DNA of 64,000 bases, taken from Vitreoscilla stercoraria DSM 513. GTDB lineage: Bacteria > Pseudomonadota > Gammaproteobacteria > Burkholderiales > Neisseriaceae. This document shows, piece after piece, positions 18,201 through 26,118 of the stretch; position 1 is the stretch's first letter, and every line of letters begins with the position of its first letter. The translations under genes were made by a program, and so were the position numbers. The stretch covers positions 1 to 64,000 of the forward strand of contig NZ_KB908021.1 of assembly GCF_000382305.1 (NCBI RefSeq). The letters run 5' to 3'. The notes under the pieces were generated by a model that was not told the origin of the DNA, did no database searches, and worked only from the letters and a program-made list of their open reading frames with translations.

Positions 18201-20006
18201 CATATTCGTTTGTTGGCAGCATTCAATCATCAACACATCTTCTTAGATCCCAATCCCGATGCCACCATCAGTTTTGTCGAGCGCCAACGTTTGTTTGAGG
18301 GCGTTTTAGGTTGGGGTGAATATGACAAAAATTTGATTTCTGAAGGTGGTGGCGTGTTTGAGCGCAGTGCCAAAAAAATCACTTTAAGTCCACAGATTAA
18401 AGCTTGGTTGCAAGTGGATGCTGAGTCGATGACACCGAATGAATTGATTCATATTTTGCTCAAAGCCAAAGTGGAATTGTTGTACAACGGTGGCATTGGT
18501 ACTTATGTCAAAGCCAGTACTGAAAGCCATGCCGATGCGATGGACAAAGGCAGCGATGCGTTGCGTGTGAATGGCGGCGAGATTCAAGCCCAAGTCATCG
18601 GCGAAGGTGGCAATTTGGGTATGACGCAATTGGGGCGCATTGAATATTGGCAAAGCGGTGGTCGCTGTAATACCGATGCGGTGGACAATTCCGCTGGTGT
18701 GGATTGTTCTGACCACGAAGTGAACATCAAAATCTTGCTCGGTGGTGTGGTGCAAGCTGGTGATTTGACTTTGCAAGAGCGCAATGTTTTGCTCAAATCC
18801 ATGACCGATGAAGTGGCGGCCTTAGTGCTTCGTAACAATTATTTGCAAACGCAAATGTTGGCGATGAACCAATTGGATGCGGTGAAAAATTTGCCTGCTT
18901 TGAATGAATTGATGACGTATTTGGAAACCCATGCCAATTTGCATCGTGGTTTGGAGTTTTTGCCTAGCCGCACACAAATGCAGCAACGCATCGCCACCCA
19001 ACAAGGCTTGGCCAATCCAGAAGTGGCGGTATTGCTCGCTTACAGCAAAATGCATTTACAGGACGCTTTACTGGCTTCTAGCGTGCCTGACGATGCTGCG
19101 TTTAACAGCGTGTTGGTGAATTATTTCCCACAAGCTTTACAGGACGCTTATTTGCCGCAAATTGAGCAACATTATTTGCGTCGTGAAATCATTGCCAACC
19201 AATTGGCCAATCAAGTGGTTAACCGTTTGGGCGTGAGTTTTGTGCAGCGTTTGACCACCGAAATGAACCGTTCCGTTGCCGATGTGGTGCGTGCGTATTG
19301 GATAGTCAGCCAGTTGTACCAAACCGAAGAGCAATTCCAGCAAATTGAATCTTGGGACAATCAAATACCTGCCGATGTGCAAATGCGTTTGATGGCGATG
19401 GTGTCGCGTTTGATGAGTCGTGTGGCGCGTGGCTTGTTGCGTGATTATGCTGATTTAGGCGATGTGGCAGCGTGGAAAACACGTTATGGCGAGCCTTTGC
19501 AACAATTATTGCAACAATTGCCAGAATTAATCAATGAGGAAGGTCATGACAAAGTGGCGCAAGTGGCTCATGGTTTGCGCCATCACAGTGCATTGGACGA
19601 AGCCACTGTTTTGCGCTTGTCACGTTTGCCTTATGCCGAAGACTTGCTCAGTTTGATTGATTTGAGCGTCAAAACCCAACGACCATTGGAAATGGTGGCA
19701 GAGCATTATTTCAATGTCTGTGCCACTTTAGACAGCGATTGGTTATACCACACTATTGCCAATTTGCCGCGCGAAAACACTTGGCAAAACCAAGCTTGTT
19801 TGGCCGTTCGTGAAGACACGCAAAAATTATTGCTCAAAGTCACGCGCCATATGTTGTTGGTCGAAGATGCGGAAGAAGAGGTCGTTTGGCAGCAAAAATT
19901 GCAATGGATGACAGAACAAGTCCATTTAATGCAGCCTTACCCAAATATTGACTTGGCGATGTTGTCAGCATTGCTGCGCAATTTGACCAAGTTGGTACAG
20001 CAATAA
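15231..20006 (+). CDS. gdhB: NAD-specific glutamate dehydrogenase, large 180-kDa type
   Basis: 1591 residues, the length of the large GDH class (about 1600). It oxidatively deaminates glutamate to 2-oxoglutarate. A long N-terminal ACT-containing regulatory part (about 1-700) precedes the catalytic core: GAKVARGGLRWSDRMEDFRTE, then AQMVKNAVIVPNGSKGGFV (substrate and lysine region), DKGTAKFSDIAN, and the NAD-binding VVGIGDMAGDVFGNGML. A helical C-terminal domain follows. Three exact uptake words lie inside the gene, each read as Leu-Gln-Asp-Ala. GGAG 10 bases before ATG 15231 supports the start. Monocistronic, ended by a uptake-word hairpin. Confidence 0.95.
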   Translation: MTMQQVWQTQLHAFAQEHNINESSQTFLQIYYEDVDSEDLATLDMADLVSAARSHQQTAARPRQSGESHVEVLQQTAHADFAANETIINIVFDDLPFLIDSLILLLNQRRTYQGGELVQLKLLVHPIFTIKRNEQGELQNWSRSRSTDNGRESWVQIRLNLLSDEVAAQLKADIEGVLKTLYKVVDDEGLMRRTLSQVVTQVQQQWHKDNDEILAFLNWLSANHFLFMGFCEYDLVTDVDGQQQLQIHQDSCLGMFQLREEYAYSTGFQNLESHEKQAWLDGPRLVLSKSQQRSNIHRAMHYDLIGIHKINAAGEVVGQWRFLGLYTSQTYLGSVWDIPIVRQKCRYVVQECDYVSGGYKDKMLHFILQTYPRDELLQIDAVQLAPIVEGMVTLQERPRTRVFTRVDDFKRYVSAMVFLPREAFNTTLREQVAQVLQDAFASTDFDFSVNQGDGPLARVHFMFRTDAKRLPTVDSAALEAKMEQLVRGWRARFQNVLADSDEQKKAFALQCLQAVNLVYQDLHTPEEAWTDIERWAQLTQGAVGIYLDPSDDVAAPWRLRLYHRNPLPSLSKVLPMIESLGVTVYEELPYEFQLADGQYIGISDIGLDVTPEDLPRLQNVEVQAQFTALLQQVFDHQVEIDGFNALVVKSGIAWRETVLLRALAKYLRQATLPFSQTYVEQCLQHNILPVVTLCQLWNMRLQPKHASEVKSELLVQQFKTQLDDVSNADEDRILHAFLTVMLAVVRTNFWQTDADGHDKTVLSFKLESAKIDFLPKPWPMFEIWVYSPRVEGVHLRGAKVARGGLRWSDRMEDFRTEVLGLVKAQMVKNAVIVPNGSKGGFVCKQAGQIRDRQAYLEEGIACYQRFIQGLLDLTDNRLADGSLQAPDNTHCRDEADPYLVVAADKGTAKFSDIANQIAMDNGFWLDDAFASGGSAGYDHKGMGITARGAWESVKRHFRHLGKDIQTEDFTVVGIGDMAGDVFGNGMLLSRHIRLLAAFNHQHIFLDPNPDATISFVERQRLFEGVLGWGEYDKNLISEGGGVFERSAKKITLSPQIKAWLQVDAESMTPNELIHILLKAKVELLYNGGIGTYVKASTESHADAMDKGSDALRVNGGEIQAQVIGEGGNLGMTQLGRIEYWQSGGRCNTDAVDNSAGVDCSDHEVNIKILLGGVVQAGDLTLQERNVLLKSMTDEVAALVLRNNYLQTQMLAMNQLDAVKNLPALNELMTYLETHANLHRGLEFLPSRTQMQQRIATQQGLANPEVAVLLAYSKMHLQDALLASSVPDDAAFNSVLVNYFPQALQDAYLPQIEQHYLRREIIANQLANQVVNRLGVSFVQRLTTEMNRSVADVVRAYWIVSQLYQTEEQFQQIESWDNQIPADVQMRLMAMVSRLMSRVARGLLRDYADLGDVAAWKTRYGEPLQQLLQQLPELINEEGHDKVAQVAHGLRHHSALDEATVLRLSRLPYAEDLLSLIDLSVKTQRPLEMVAEHYFNVCATLDSDWLYHTIANLPRENTWQNQACLAVREDTQKLLLKVTRHMLLVEDAEEEVVWQQKLQWMTEQVHLMQPYPNIDLAMLSALLRNLTKLVQQ
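16535..16546 (-). repeat. Exact uptake-like word inside gdhB
   Basis: TTTACAGGACGC, encoding part of VLQDAF in the glutamate dehydrogenase. Confidence 0.85.
19055..19066 (-). repeat. Exact uptake-like word inside gdhB
   Basis: TTTACAGGACGC, encoding part of HLQDAL. Confidence 0.85.
19136..19147 (-). repeat. Exact uptake-like word inside gdhB
   Basis: TTTACAGGACGC, encoding part of ALQDAY, 81 bases after the previous copy and in the same orientation and frame. Confidence 0.85.
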
Positions 20007-20028
20007 ATCTTTTTTGATTCATTCTGTT

Positions 20029-20057
20029 AAGCGTCCTGTAAAGTTTACAGGACGCTT
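20029..20057. terminator. Inverted uptake-word pair acting as terminator
   Basis: GCGTCCTGTAAA (20031-20042), one base, TTTACAGGACGC (20044-20055), flanked by AA and TT, then a T run. Both arms are exact. It ends gdhB. Confidence 0.92.
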
Positions 20058-20172
20058 TTTTTTATCGGATTAAACCGTACCTAATATTGCAAATGAAATG
20101 ACAAATTAATGAAATATGCTTATATTGTTTTGGTGTAAAAGCACTTGAAATCTAGCCACAAAAGGAAAGAGT

Positions 20173-21474
20173 ATGAAAGTTTATCAAATTGGGTCATTGG
20201 CAGCGATGGCATTGGCATTGTCTGCGTGTACGACTTTGGACACTGCACATCCAGACAAAATGTACCGCCAAGCCATCATGCACAACATGCAAAAAGACAA
20301 TCAATACAACTTCAATGGCGAGGCAACATTGTCTTGGCAACACAATGAAGCGGCATCTGCTGCATCTGCGCCAGTGGCTGCCAGCGACAATACGCAAGCT
20401 GAAGCGTTGTTTGGCGAAATGGCAGCAGATGGCGTCAAAATAGTGTTAGATGAGCATGATGTGACTGACAATGACGGCATCAACAGCGATGAGTGGTTGT
20501 CTGAACTGTCGCAACTGATGGTGGAAAGTGCAGAAAAATACCCTGTGATATCGTCTTTGATGCAACATTCGGCTGTGAAAGTTGATGGTGCGATGGATTT
20601 GCCCAATGGCGTGGTCGAAATCATTCCTGCTTTGAAATTGGGCACGGCCAATTATGGTGCTTGGGCACAATTGCCTATCTATATTGATGGTAAAAATGAA
20701 CGGGTGTTGATGGATGTACAAGGTTATGCAGGCTTATTGCAAACCTCTATTTTGGGCGACAGCGGCTCTGCGACAAGCTCTCAATTGGTACGACGCTTAG
20801 AGGAAGGCGCGTTGTTGGAATTGCATGCAGGCAAAGAACATCAACGTTATCCTCTTAAAACCGTTGTACGTGCTTTGCCTAAAGGTTTAGAGCAGTCTTT
20901 GCAAGCGATGGATGCAAAACTGTTTACTTTGGAACCTATGGATGCGTATGGTCGCAGTTTGAATGCGGCGCATCGAGTGCAGGTTGATTACGGCGTTCAA
21001 GATTCTATGAAATGGTCGGCGGCATTTTTGAAAGGTTATCAAGAAGAATTCTTGCATTTGCAAAAGACTGCACCCGAAGCAGGTGTCAGTGAAGAGGCTT
21101 ATGAAGAGGTGCAAGGATTGTTGTTGCTGGGCGCAATGGTTTGGGGTGCTACCGATACGACATCTGAAACTTGTCAAGAATCAGAAGAAATGCAACAAGC
21201 TTGTGAACAAGCGCAACAGCAATTACAACAACAATTGGCTGGCTTGCCTCGCTTGCAGCACAATTTGTATTTGAATCGCAGCGGTCGCATTTTGGGCATG
21301 CAAGATGTGATGGTCTTGAAATCTGATACAGCGAAGAAAAACTTGGTCTATACTTCTCAAATCAAATTGAGCAATTTCGGTCGTCCGCAAATGCAAATGC
21401 TCATTAAAAATCGTCCTACTGTGTCGGTTTGGGATTTTATGGAAGCTGAGGCTGAGGCCAAAGAGCTTGAATAA
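20173..21474 (+). CDS. Unrecognised lipoprotein
   Basis: 433 residues with a lipoprotein signal peptide (MKVYQIGSLAAMALALSAC; lipobox LSAC, Cys19), so anchored in the outer or inner membrane. An Ala/Ser-rich linker (about 55-75) follows. The rest looks alpha/beta, with a Gln-rich helical stretch (about 337-360, EQAQQQLQQQLAGL) and a beta-rich tail. No family recognised. Good ribosome site (AAAGGAAAG). It is convergent with lolA, which handles lipoproteins, but they share only a terminator. An exported role in the envelope is all that can be inferred. Confidence 0.8.
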   Translation: MKVYQIGSLAAMALALSACTTLDTAHPDKMYRQAIMHNMQKDNQYNFNGEATLSWQHNEAASAASAPVAASDNTQAEALFGEMAADGVKIVLDEHDVTDNDGINSDEWLSELSQLMVESAEKYPVISSLMQHSAVKVDGAMDLPNGVVEIIPALKLGTANYGAWAQLPIYIDGKNERVLMDVQGYAGLLQTSILGDSGSATSSQLVRRLEEGALLELHAGKEHQRYPLKTVVRALPKGLEQSLQAMDAKLFTLEPMDAYGRSLNAAHRVQVDYGVQDSMKWSAAFLKGYQEEFLHLQKTAPEAGVSEEAYEEVQGLLLLGAMVWGATDTTSETCQESEEMQQACEQAQQQLQQQLAGLPRLQHNLYLNRSGRILGMQDVMVLKSDTAKKNLVYTSQIKLSNFGRPQMQMLIKNRPTVSVWDFMEAEAEAKELE

Positions 21475-21481
21475 GCGTATA

Positions 21482-21510
21482 AAAAAACCACTGCTTAGCA
21501 GTGGTTTTTT
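21482..21510. terminator. Bidirectional terminator
   Basis: AAAAAACCACTGCT (21482-21495) / AGCAGTGGTTTTTT (21497-21510) around one base. It lies between the convergent lipoprotein and lolA genes. Confidence 0.9.
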
Positions 21511-21527
21511 TATGGATGATGGCATGT

Positions 21528-22145
21528 TTAATTGCTCAATACATCTACGCCTTTTGGTGGCGTGAATTTGAAATCTGTCGCTGAAACATTGGGATTGTTG
21601 TTTAAGCTGGCAAAGGTGATGTTGGTGTTGTTGCCAAAGCTGTCACGCAATTGCATGCCGTTTAATTGGTTGTTTTTGAAACCTAAGCGAATATATTGGT
21701 AGCCTGCGTTAGACGATTTGGGTGTGGCTTTGACCCAATTCACGCCGTTTTGGCTGCCATCTTCTTTCAATGTGTAGCTGCTACCCAACGCATTGCGATC
21801 GGATAAAATCGCCGCAGGGCTGTCACCCAAAGCTTCAGCTTGGGATTTTTTGGTCACTTGTTTGAGTTCAGGATCGTACAACCATACGGTTTTGCTGTCG
21901 CCAACAATCACTTGTTGGTAAGGTTTGGTATAGTTCCAACGGAAATAGCCCGGACGCAAGATTTTGAATGTGCCGCTGGAAGTTTGGGTTTTCTTTTTAG
22001 AAGTCACGGTTTGTGTGAACGAGCCTGACAAACCGTTGCTGTCTTGGTTGAATTTTTGCAAAGCTTCGATACCGCTGGCGTGGGCGCTGAGGCTTAAGCC
22101 AAATACAGTGGTCAAGGCAACGAGTTTCAAGGCGTTGAATTTCAT
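21528..22145 (-). CDS. lolA: Outer-membrane lipoprotein carrier LolA
   Basis: 205 residues with a signal peptide (cleavage near AHAS, about residue 24) and the LolA fold: GLSGSFTQTVTSKKK, then GTFKILRPGYFRWNYTKPYQQVIVGD (residues about 58-83, including the conserved RPG.FRW motif) and VWLYDPELKQV. It shuttles lipoproteins from LolCDE across the periplasm to LolB. Ribosome site AAGAG before the ATG. Confidence 0.95.
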   Translation of the reverse strand: MKFNALKLVALTTVFGLSLSAHASGIEALQKFNQDSNGLSGSFTQTVTSKKKTQTSSGTFKILRPGYFRWNYTKPYQQVIVGDSKTVWLYDPELKQVTKKSQAEALGDSPAAILSDRNALGSSYTLKEDGSQNGVNWVKATPKSSNAGYQYIRLGFKNNQLNGMQLRDSFGNNTNITFASLNNNPNVSATDFKFTPPKGVDVLSN

Positions 22146-22274
22146 ACAAGCTCTTTTCTAAATAAATGGGAATACATAAGGCAAACTATAAGCCAATTGG
22201 TTGCGCTTGTCTGTATCTGTTGGCGAGAGCCTATGCTATGTGAATTTTGGTAAAGAGGATAAAACCCATTTGAA

Positions 22275-22317
22275 AAATAAGGCTTTGCAAGAAAAACATT
22301 TGCTAAGCCTTATTTTG
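22275..22317. terminator. Long-loop hairpin between lolA promoter and nadE
   Basis: AAAATAAGGCTT (22275-22286) and AAGCCTTATTTT (22306-22317) pair across a 19-base loop. A/T tracts on both sides would allow it to end nadE transcription on the minus strand. Confidence 0.55.
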
Positions 22318-22368
22318 TGTTTTGCCTAAAAACTTGCATAAATTTGCAGCTTTCAGACGATGAAATGC

Positions 22369-23160
22369 TTATTGGTGCAGGTTTTCAGGAATCACACACA
22401 CAGGAATAGGGTTGATTTTGTGTTGCATGGCACGGTGCAAGCGGTCATAAATCTGGAAAACCTCTTGTTGGCGGCCTGTAAAATCGGCAGCGTTGTGATC
22501 GGCGTGCACGCTCATGGCCCATTCGAGTTCTGGGTAAGTTGCGCCCATTTGCGATTCATCGGTGCGTTCTTCATCCCACAAACCATCAGTCGGTACGGCA
22601 GTTTGAATGGAATCATCCACGCCTAAGGCTTTGGCCAATTGGTAAACTTGGGTTTTGGTTAAGTCTGCAATAGGGCTCAAATCCACACCACCATCACCGT
22701 ATTTGGTGAAAAAACCCACGCCAAAATCTTCAATTTTATTGCCTGTTCCTGTCACGAGCAGACCATGCAATTGACCGTAATAATACAAAGTCACCATGCG
22801 CAAGCGTGAACGGGCATTGGCCAATGCCAAATCAAGATTGGCAAATTCAGTGGCATCCACAGGATTGTCGTTGACAAATTGATTGAATGTTGGGGTTAAG
22901 TCCACACGCAAATTGCTGACGTTGTCAAAACGTTCAGCCAATTGTTGCATGTGGGTTTGGGCGCGATTCACTTGGTCAGGGTGTTGGCGAATGGGCAATT
23001 CAATTAACATGGTGTTCAAACCGGTTTTGGCGGCCAAAATGGATACCACGGCAGAATCAATACCGCCTGAAATGCCAATCACAAAACCTTTAGCATGGGC
23101 TTTGGTAGCATAGTCCTTTAACCAATGAACAATGTGCTCAATCACGGCTTGCGTTTGCAT
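22369..23160 (-). CDS. nadE: NH3-dependent NAD+ synthetase
   Basis: 263 residues, the short form without the glutaminase domain. It amidates deamido-NAD to NAD with ATP. The pyrophosphatase loop SGGIDS lies at 31-36. ATEFANLDLALANARSRLRM and GTGNKIEDFGVGFFTKYGDGGVDLSPIADLTKTQV are family signatures. Good GGAG site 8 bases before ATG. A uptake variant GCGGCCTGTAAA lies in the 3' part at 22471-22482. Confidence 0.95.
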   Translation of the reverse strand: MQTQAVIEHIVHWLKDYATKAHAKGFVIGISGGIDSAVVSILAAKTGLNTMLIELPIRQHPDQVNRAQTHMQQLAERFDNVSNLRVDLTPTFNQFVNDNPVDATEFANLDLALANARSRLRMVTLYYYGQLHGLLVTGTGNKIEDFGVGFFTKYGDGGVDLSPIADLTKTQVYQLAKALGVDDSIQTAVPTDGLWDEERTDESQMGATYPELEWAMSVHADHNAADFTGRQQEVFQIYDRLHRAMQHKINPIPVCVIPENLHQ

Positions 23161-23681
23161 GCGAACTCCGAATGATAGGGTGAATAAAACAGCGTTTCAT
23201 AATACAAGCCTTATAGCGTCCTGAAAAGGCGCAAATATAGTATGGACATATATTTCATCCTATTAAGAACCAAATTTACCAATAGATTTTATGACTCTTT
23301 TTGAGATTAATTTTGATGCTAATGAATGGTTTTCAATGTGAGTATAAAGTTTATTAGAACAAGCACTATAAAATAAATATTGTTTAAATGAAATTGCCAA
23401 AATACAAGTGCCAATAATTTAAACTTGCTTATCATTCATGATAAGCCAAGCCTCTTGTATGCAGTGCTGGTCTACTTATTTTACGAGCGAGCATGGGCAA
23501 CCTGAATGCTTTGCTGCTGTGATGGAGATGACCATTTTCGATAAGCACCAGCTTTCATTGTTCAGATAATTGAAAAATGGCAAAAATTGTTGTCACTGTC
23601 ATAGAATATATCGACTTTTCAGCATGATGGTGTTTCAATCAAACTCACTCACAATCAAGACAACATGAAGAAAGGTTGAAG
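23161..23681. other. Intergenic region, no gene recognised
   Basis: 521 bases. Contains a uptake-like variant GCGTCCTGAAAA (23216-23227), an AT-rich stretch (23240-23420), and a hairpin GCTTATCA/TGATAAGC (23427-23446) with no U run. A 43-codon open frame at 23438-23569 has no ribosome site and is not called. The last 100 bases must hold the glutathione peroxidase promoter. Confidence 0.45.
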
Positions 23682-24230
23682 ATGAATAATATTCACAATA
23701 TGACGGTCAATACCATTACCGGTGATGCCAAGAATTTGGCAGATTTCCAAGGCAAAGTGTTGTTGGTGGTTAATGTGGCATCCCAATGTGGTTTGACCAA
23801 ACAATACGAAAGCTTAGAAGCTTTGTATGAGCAATATCAAGCACAAGGTTTGGAAGTTTTGGGTTTTCCTGCCAATGAGTTTGGTGCGCAAGAGCCAGGC
23901 AGCAATGCAGAAATTGCCGATTTTTGTCGTGGTACGTTTGGCGTGAAGTTTCCAATGTTTGAAAAAATAGTGGTCAAAGGTGAAGGGCAACATCCTTTAT
24001 ATGCTGTTTTGACGCAAGCACAGCCGCAAGCGCAAACCAAAGCAGACAGTCATTTGAAAACATTGCTCGAATCCAAAGGTTTGTTAAGTGGCGAGGCGCA
24101 TGACATCATGTGGAATTTTGAAAAATTTGTGGTGGAGAAAAACGGTGAAGTCATTGCTCGTTTTGCACCTGATGTGGCGCCTGATGATGAACGTTTAGTG
24201 GCATTGATTGAAGCTGAATTGGCCAAATAA
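23682..24230 (+). CDS. Glutathione peroxidase family protein
   Basis: 182 residues of the thiol (Cys) type. The peroxidatic cysteine is Cys36 in NVASQCGLT; the other tetrad residues are Gln69 in GFPANEFGAQEPG and Trp143 in MWNFEKFVV. Cys81 near ADFCRGTFG may serve as resolving residue. It reduces hydrogen peroxide or lipid peroxides, often with thioredoxin. The start is ATG 23682, with AAAGG at 23671-23675, rather than the in-frame TTG at 23676. Confidence 0.93.
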   Translation: MNNIHNMTVNTITGDAKNLADFQGKVLLVVNVASQCGLTKQYESLEALYEQYQAQGLEVLGFPANEFGAQEPGSNAEIADFCRGTFGVKFPMFEKIVVKGEGQHPLYAVLTQAQPQAQTKADSHLKTLLESKGLLSGEAHDIMWNFEKFVVEKNGEVIARFAPDVAPDDERLVALIEAELAK

Positions 24231-24341
24231 GCGTTGTTTTTAAGAGATATTATGCAAACACACTGTGAAAATGGTGTGTTTTTTAACATGGTGATTTTAT
24301 ACTGCATTTCTAATACAAAAGCATAAAAAAGGGATGCAAAG

Positions 24342-24716
24342 ATGCAGAAATGGTTGAAAACGGCAGCGGTGCTGGTTTTGTTGGGTATGGGTACGATGGC
24401 TTGGGCTGAGTCGATGACTTACCGTTTGGATGGTCGTTATCCAGGTATTGTCAGCGAATGGATTGAGGTGAATTATTCGGACACACGACCAGGACACATC
24501 AATCAAGTGTTTTATTGGAACACTTCGGAAGAAAAAGACAGTTTGGAGATTGTGAATCAACATTATGTGGAATATGACGGCGGCGGTGCTTATACCGGTA
24601 GCGTACGCTTTCCCATCAGTGGCGATCAATATACATATGCCATCAATACGGCAGGTTTTGTATTGAGCGATGACAGTGGTGACACGGACCCTGCGGTATT
24701 TGAAGAAGAAGATTGA
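24342..24716 (+). CDS. Small exported protein of unknown function
   Basis: 124 residues with a clear Sec signal peptide (MQKWLKTAAVLVLLGMGTMAWA, cleavage after about 22). The mature part is acidic, rich in Tyr and Thr, and looks all-beta (for example YRLDGRYPGIVSEWIEVNYSD), ending in an Asp/Glu tail (DPAVFEEED). No cysteine, no family recognised. It stands alone and ends at a uptake-word terminator. Periplasmic location is inferred. Confidence 0.75.
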   Translation: MQKWLKTAAVLVLLGMGTMAWAESMTYRLDGRYPGIVSEWIEVNYSDTRPGHINQVFYWNTSEEKDSLEIVNQHYVEYDGGGAYTGSVRFPISGDQYTYAINTAGFVLSDDSGDTDPAVFEEED

Positions 24717-24739
24717 TAGAGGTGGCATGTTGATGAAAC

Positions 24740-24769
24740 AAAGCGTCCTGTCAATTTACAGGACGCTTT
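24740..24769. terminator. Uptake-word hairpin with one mutated arm
   Basis: Left arm GCGTCCTGTCAA (24743-24754, one base off), right arm exact TTTACAGGACGC (24755-24766), then a T run. It ends the small exported protein gene. Confidence 0.87.
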
Positions 24770-24934
24770 TTTATGCCATGATTTTTTAATCAGAATGTCA
24801 AAATAATCTTATCAATCAGCATGAAGTTTTAAATAACAAATTAACATTGATTGTCTGTTTTATTTTTATGTTGTAAATTGATTTTTAATATTTAAAAAAC
24901 CAAAAAAATCAGACCAAACACAAAGGAGACAACA

Positions 24935-26038
24935 ATGGGATTTGAAACTTGGGACAATCCAATGGGTACCAGCGGCTTTGAATTCATCGAATACGCTGCA
25001 CCCAATCCAGAAGAAATGGGCAAAATTTTTGAATCTTTGGGCTTTAAAGCCATTGCCAAACACCGCCATAAAAATATTTTGTTATACCGCCAAGGACATA
25101 TCAATTTTATTTTAAATGCCGAACCCAATTCATTTGCTCAACGCTTTGCCCGTTTGCATGGTCCTTCTGTGTGCGCCATTGCATTCCGTGTGGATGATGC
25201 GCAGCAAGCGTATGCACGTGCGATTGAATTAGGTGCTTGGGGCGTGCCTTCTGGTAGTGGAGCGATGGAATTGAACATTCCTGCTATCAAAGGTATTGGC
25301 GATTCATTGATTTATTTGGTTGACCGCTGGCGTGGCAAACAAGACGGTGGCATAGGTGATATTGACATTTACGATGTGGATTTTGTGTCTTTGAATCCTG
25401 AAACTGCTGAAGCCGATTTGTGCCATCAAGGGGCAGGGTTGACTTATATTGACCATTTGACCCACAACGTTCATAAAGGGCGTATGAAAGAATGGGCAGA
25501 GTTTTATGAGCGTTTGTTCAATTTCCGTGAAGTGCGTTATTTTGACATTGAAGGCAAGGTCACTGGTGTGAAATCCAAGGCGATGACTTCACCTTGTGGT
25601 CAAATTCGCATCCCTATCAATGAAGAAGGTACGGCTGAAAAAGGCCAAATTCAAGAGTATTTGGATATGTATCAAGGCGAGGGCATCCAACACATTGCTT
25701 TGGGTACGGACAATATTTATGAGTCGATTGAAGTATTGCGTGCACAAAATGTGAAATTTTTGGGTACGCCTGATACTTATTATGAATTGCTCGACACACG
25801 TTTGCCCAATCATGGTGAGGATGTTGCCCGCTTGCAACAAAATAAAATTTTGCTCGATGGTGGACCTGACAACGATTTGTTGTTGCAAATTTTCACATCT
25901 AACCAATTGGGTCCGATTTTTTACGAGGTCATTCAGCGCAAAGGCAATGAAGGTTTCGGTGAGGGCAATTTCAAAGCTTTGTTTGAATCCATAGAACTAG
26001 ACCAAATGCGCCGTGGCGTGGTCAAAGCGGTAGATTGA
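24935..26038 (+). CDS. hpd: 4-Hydroxyphenylpyruvate dioxygenase
   Basis: 367 residues of the vicinal-oxygen-chelate fold. It converts 4-hydroxyphenylpyruvate to homogentisate in tyrosine breakdown. The Fe(II) ligands are visible: His174 (TYIDHLTHNV), His253 (GIQHIALGT) and Glu331 (GPIFYEVIQRKG). The N-terminal pseudo-domain (1-150) lacks metal ligands, as is usual. A strong AAAGGAGA site lies 6 bases before ATG 24935. No homogentisate dioxygenase, maleylacetoacetate isomerase or fumarylacetoacetase for this branch adjoins it, so the rest of the pathway is elsewhere, or homogentisate is used for pigment or another purpose. Confidence 0.96.
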   Translation: MGFETWDNPMGTSGFEFIEYAAPNPEEMGKIFESLGFKAIAKHRHKNILLYRQGHINFILNAEPNSFAQRFARLHGPSVCAIAFRVDDAQQAYARAIELGAWGVPSGSGAMELNIPAIKGIGDSLIYLVDRWRGKQDGGIGDIDIYDVDFVSLNPETAEADLCHQGAGLTYIDHLTHNVHKGRMKEWAEFYERLFNFREVRYFDIEGKVTGVKSKAMTSPCGQIRIPINEEGTAEKGQIQEYLDMYQGEGIQHIALGTDNIYESIEVLRAQNVKFLGTPDTYYELLDTRLPNHGEDVARLQQNKILLDGGPDNDLLLQIFTSNQLGPIFYEVIQRKGNEGFGEGNFKALFESIELDQMRRGVVKAVD

Positions 26039-26065
26039 TTCGATAAACGGTTTGCGTATCAAGTA

Positions 26066-26101
26066 AAAAAGCGTCCTCTAAAGATTTTACAGGACGCTTT
26101 T
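26066..26101. terminator. Uptake-word hairpin with one mutated arm
   Basis: Left arm GCGTCCTCTAAA (26071-26082), right arm exact TTTACAGGACGC (26086-26097), A and T runs outside. It lies between convergent hpd and the MdfA-like gene. Confidence 0.87.
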
Positions 26102-26118
26102 TTTGCATCAGACGGCTC

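Noticed and set aside
23438..23569. 43-codon open frame MISQASCMQCWST... before the glutathione peroxidase gene
   Set aside because: No ribosome site, overlaps a hairpin, and length is within chance; kept only as a note.
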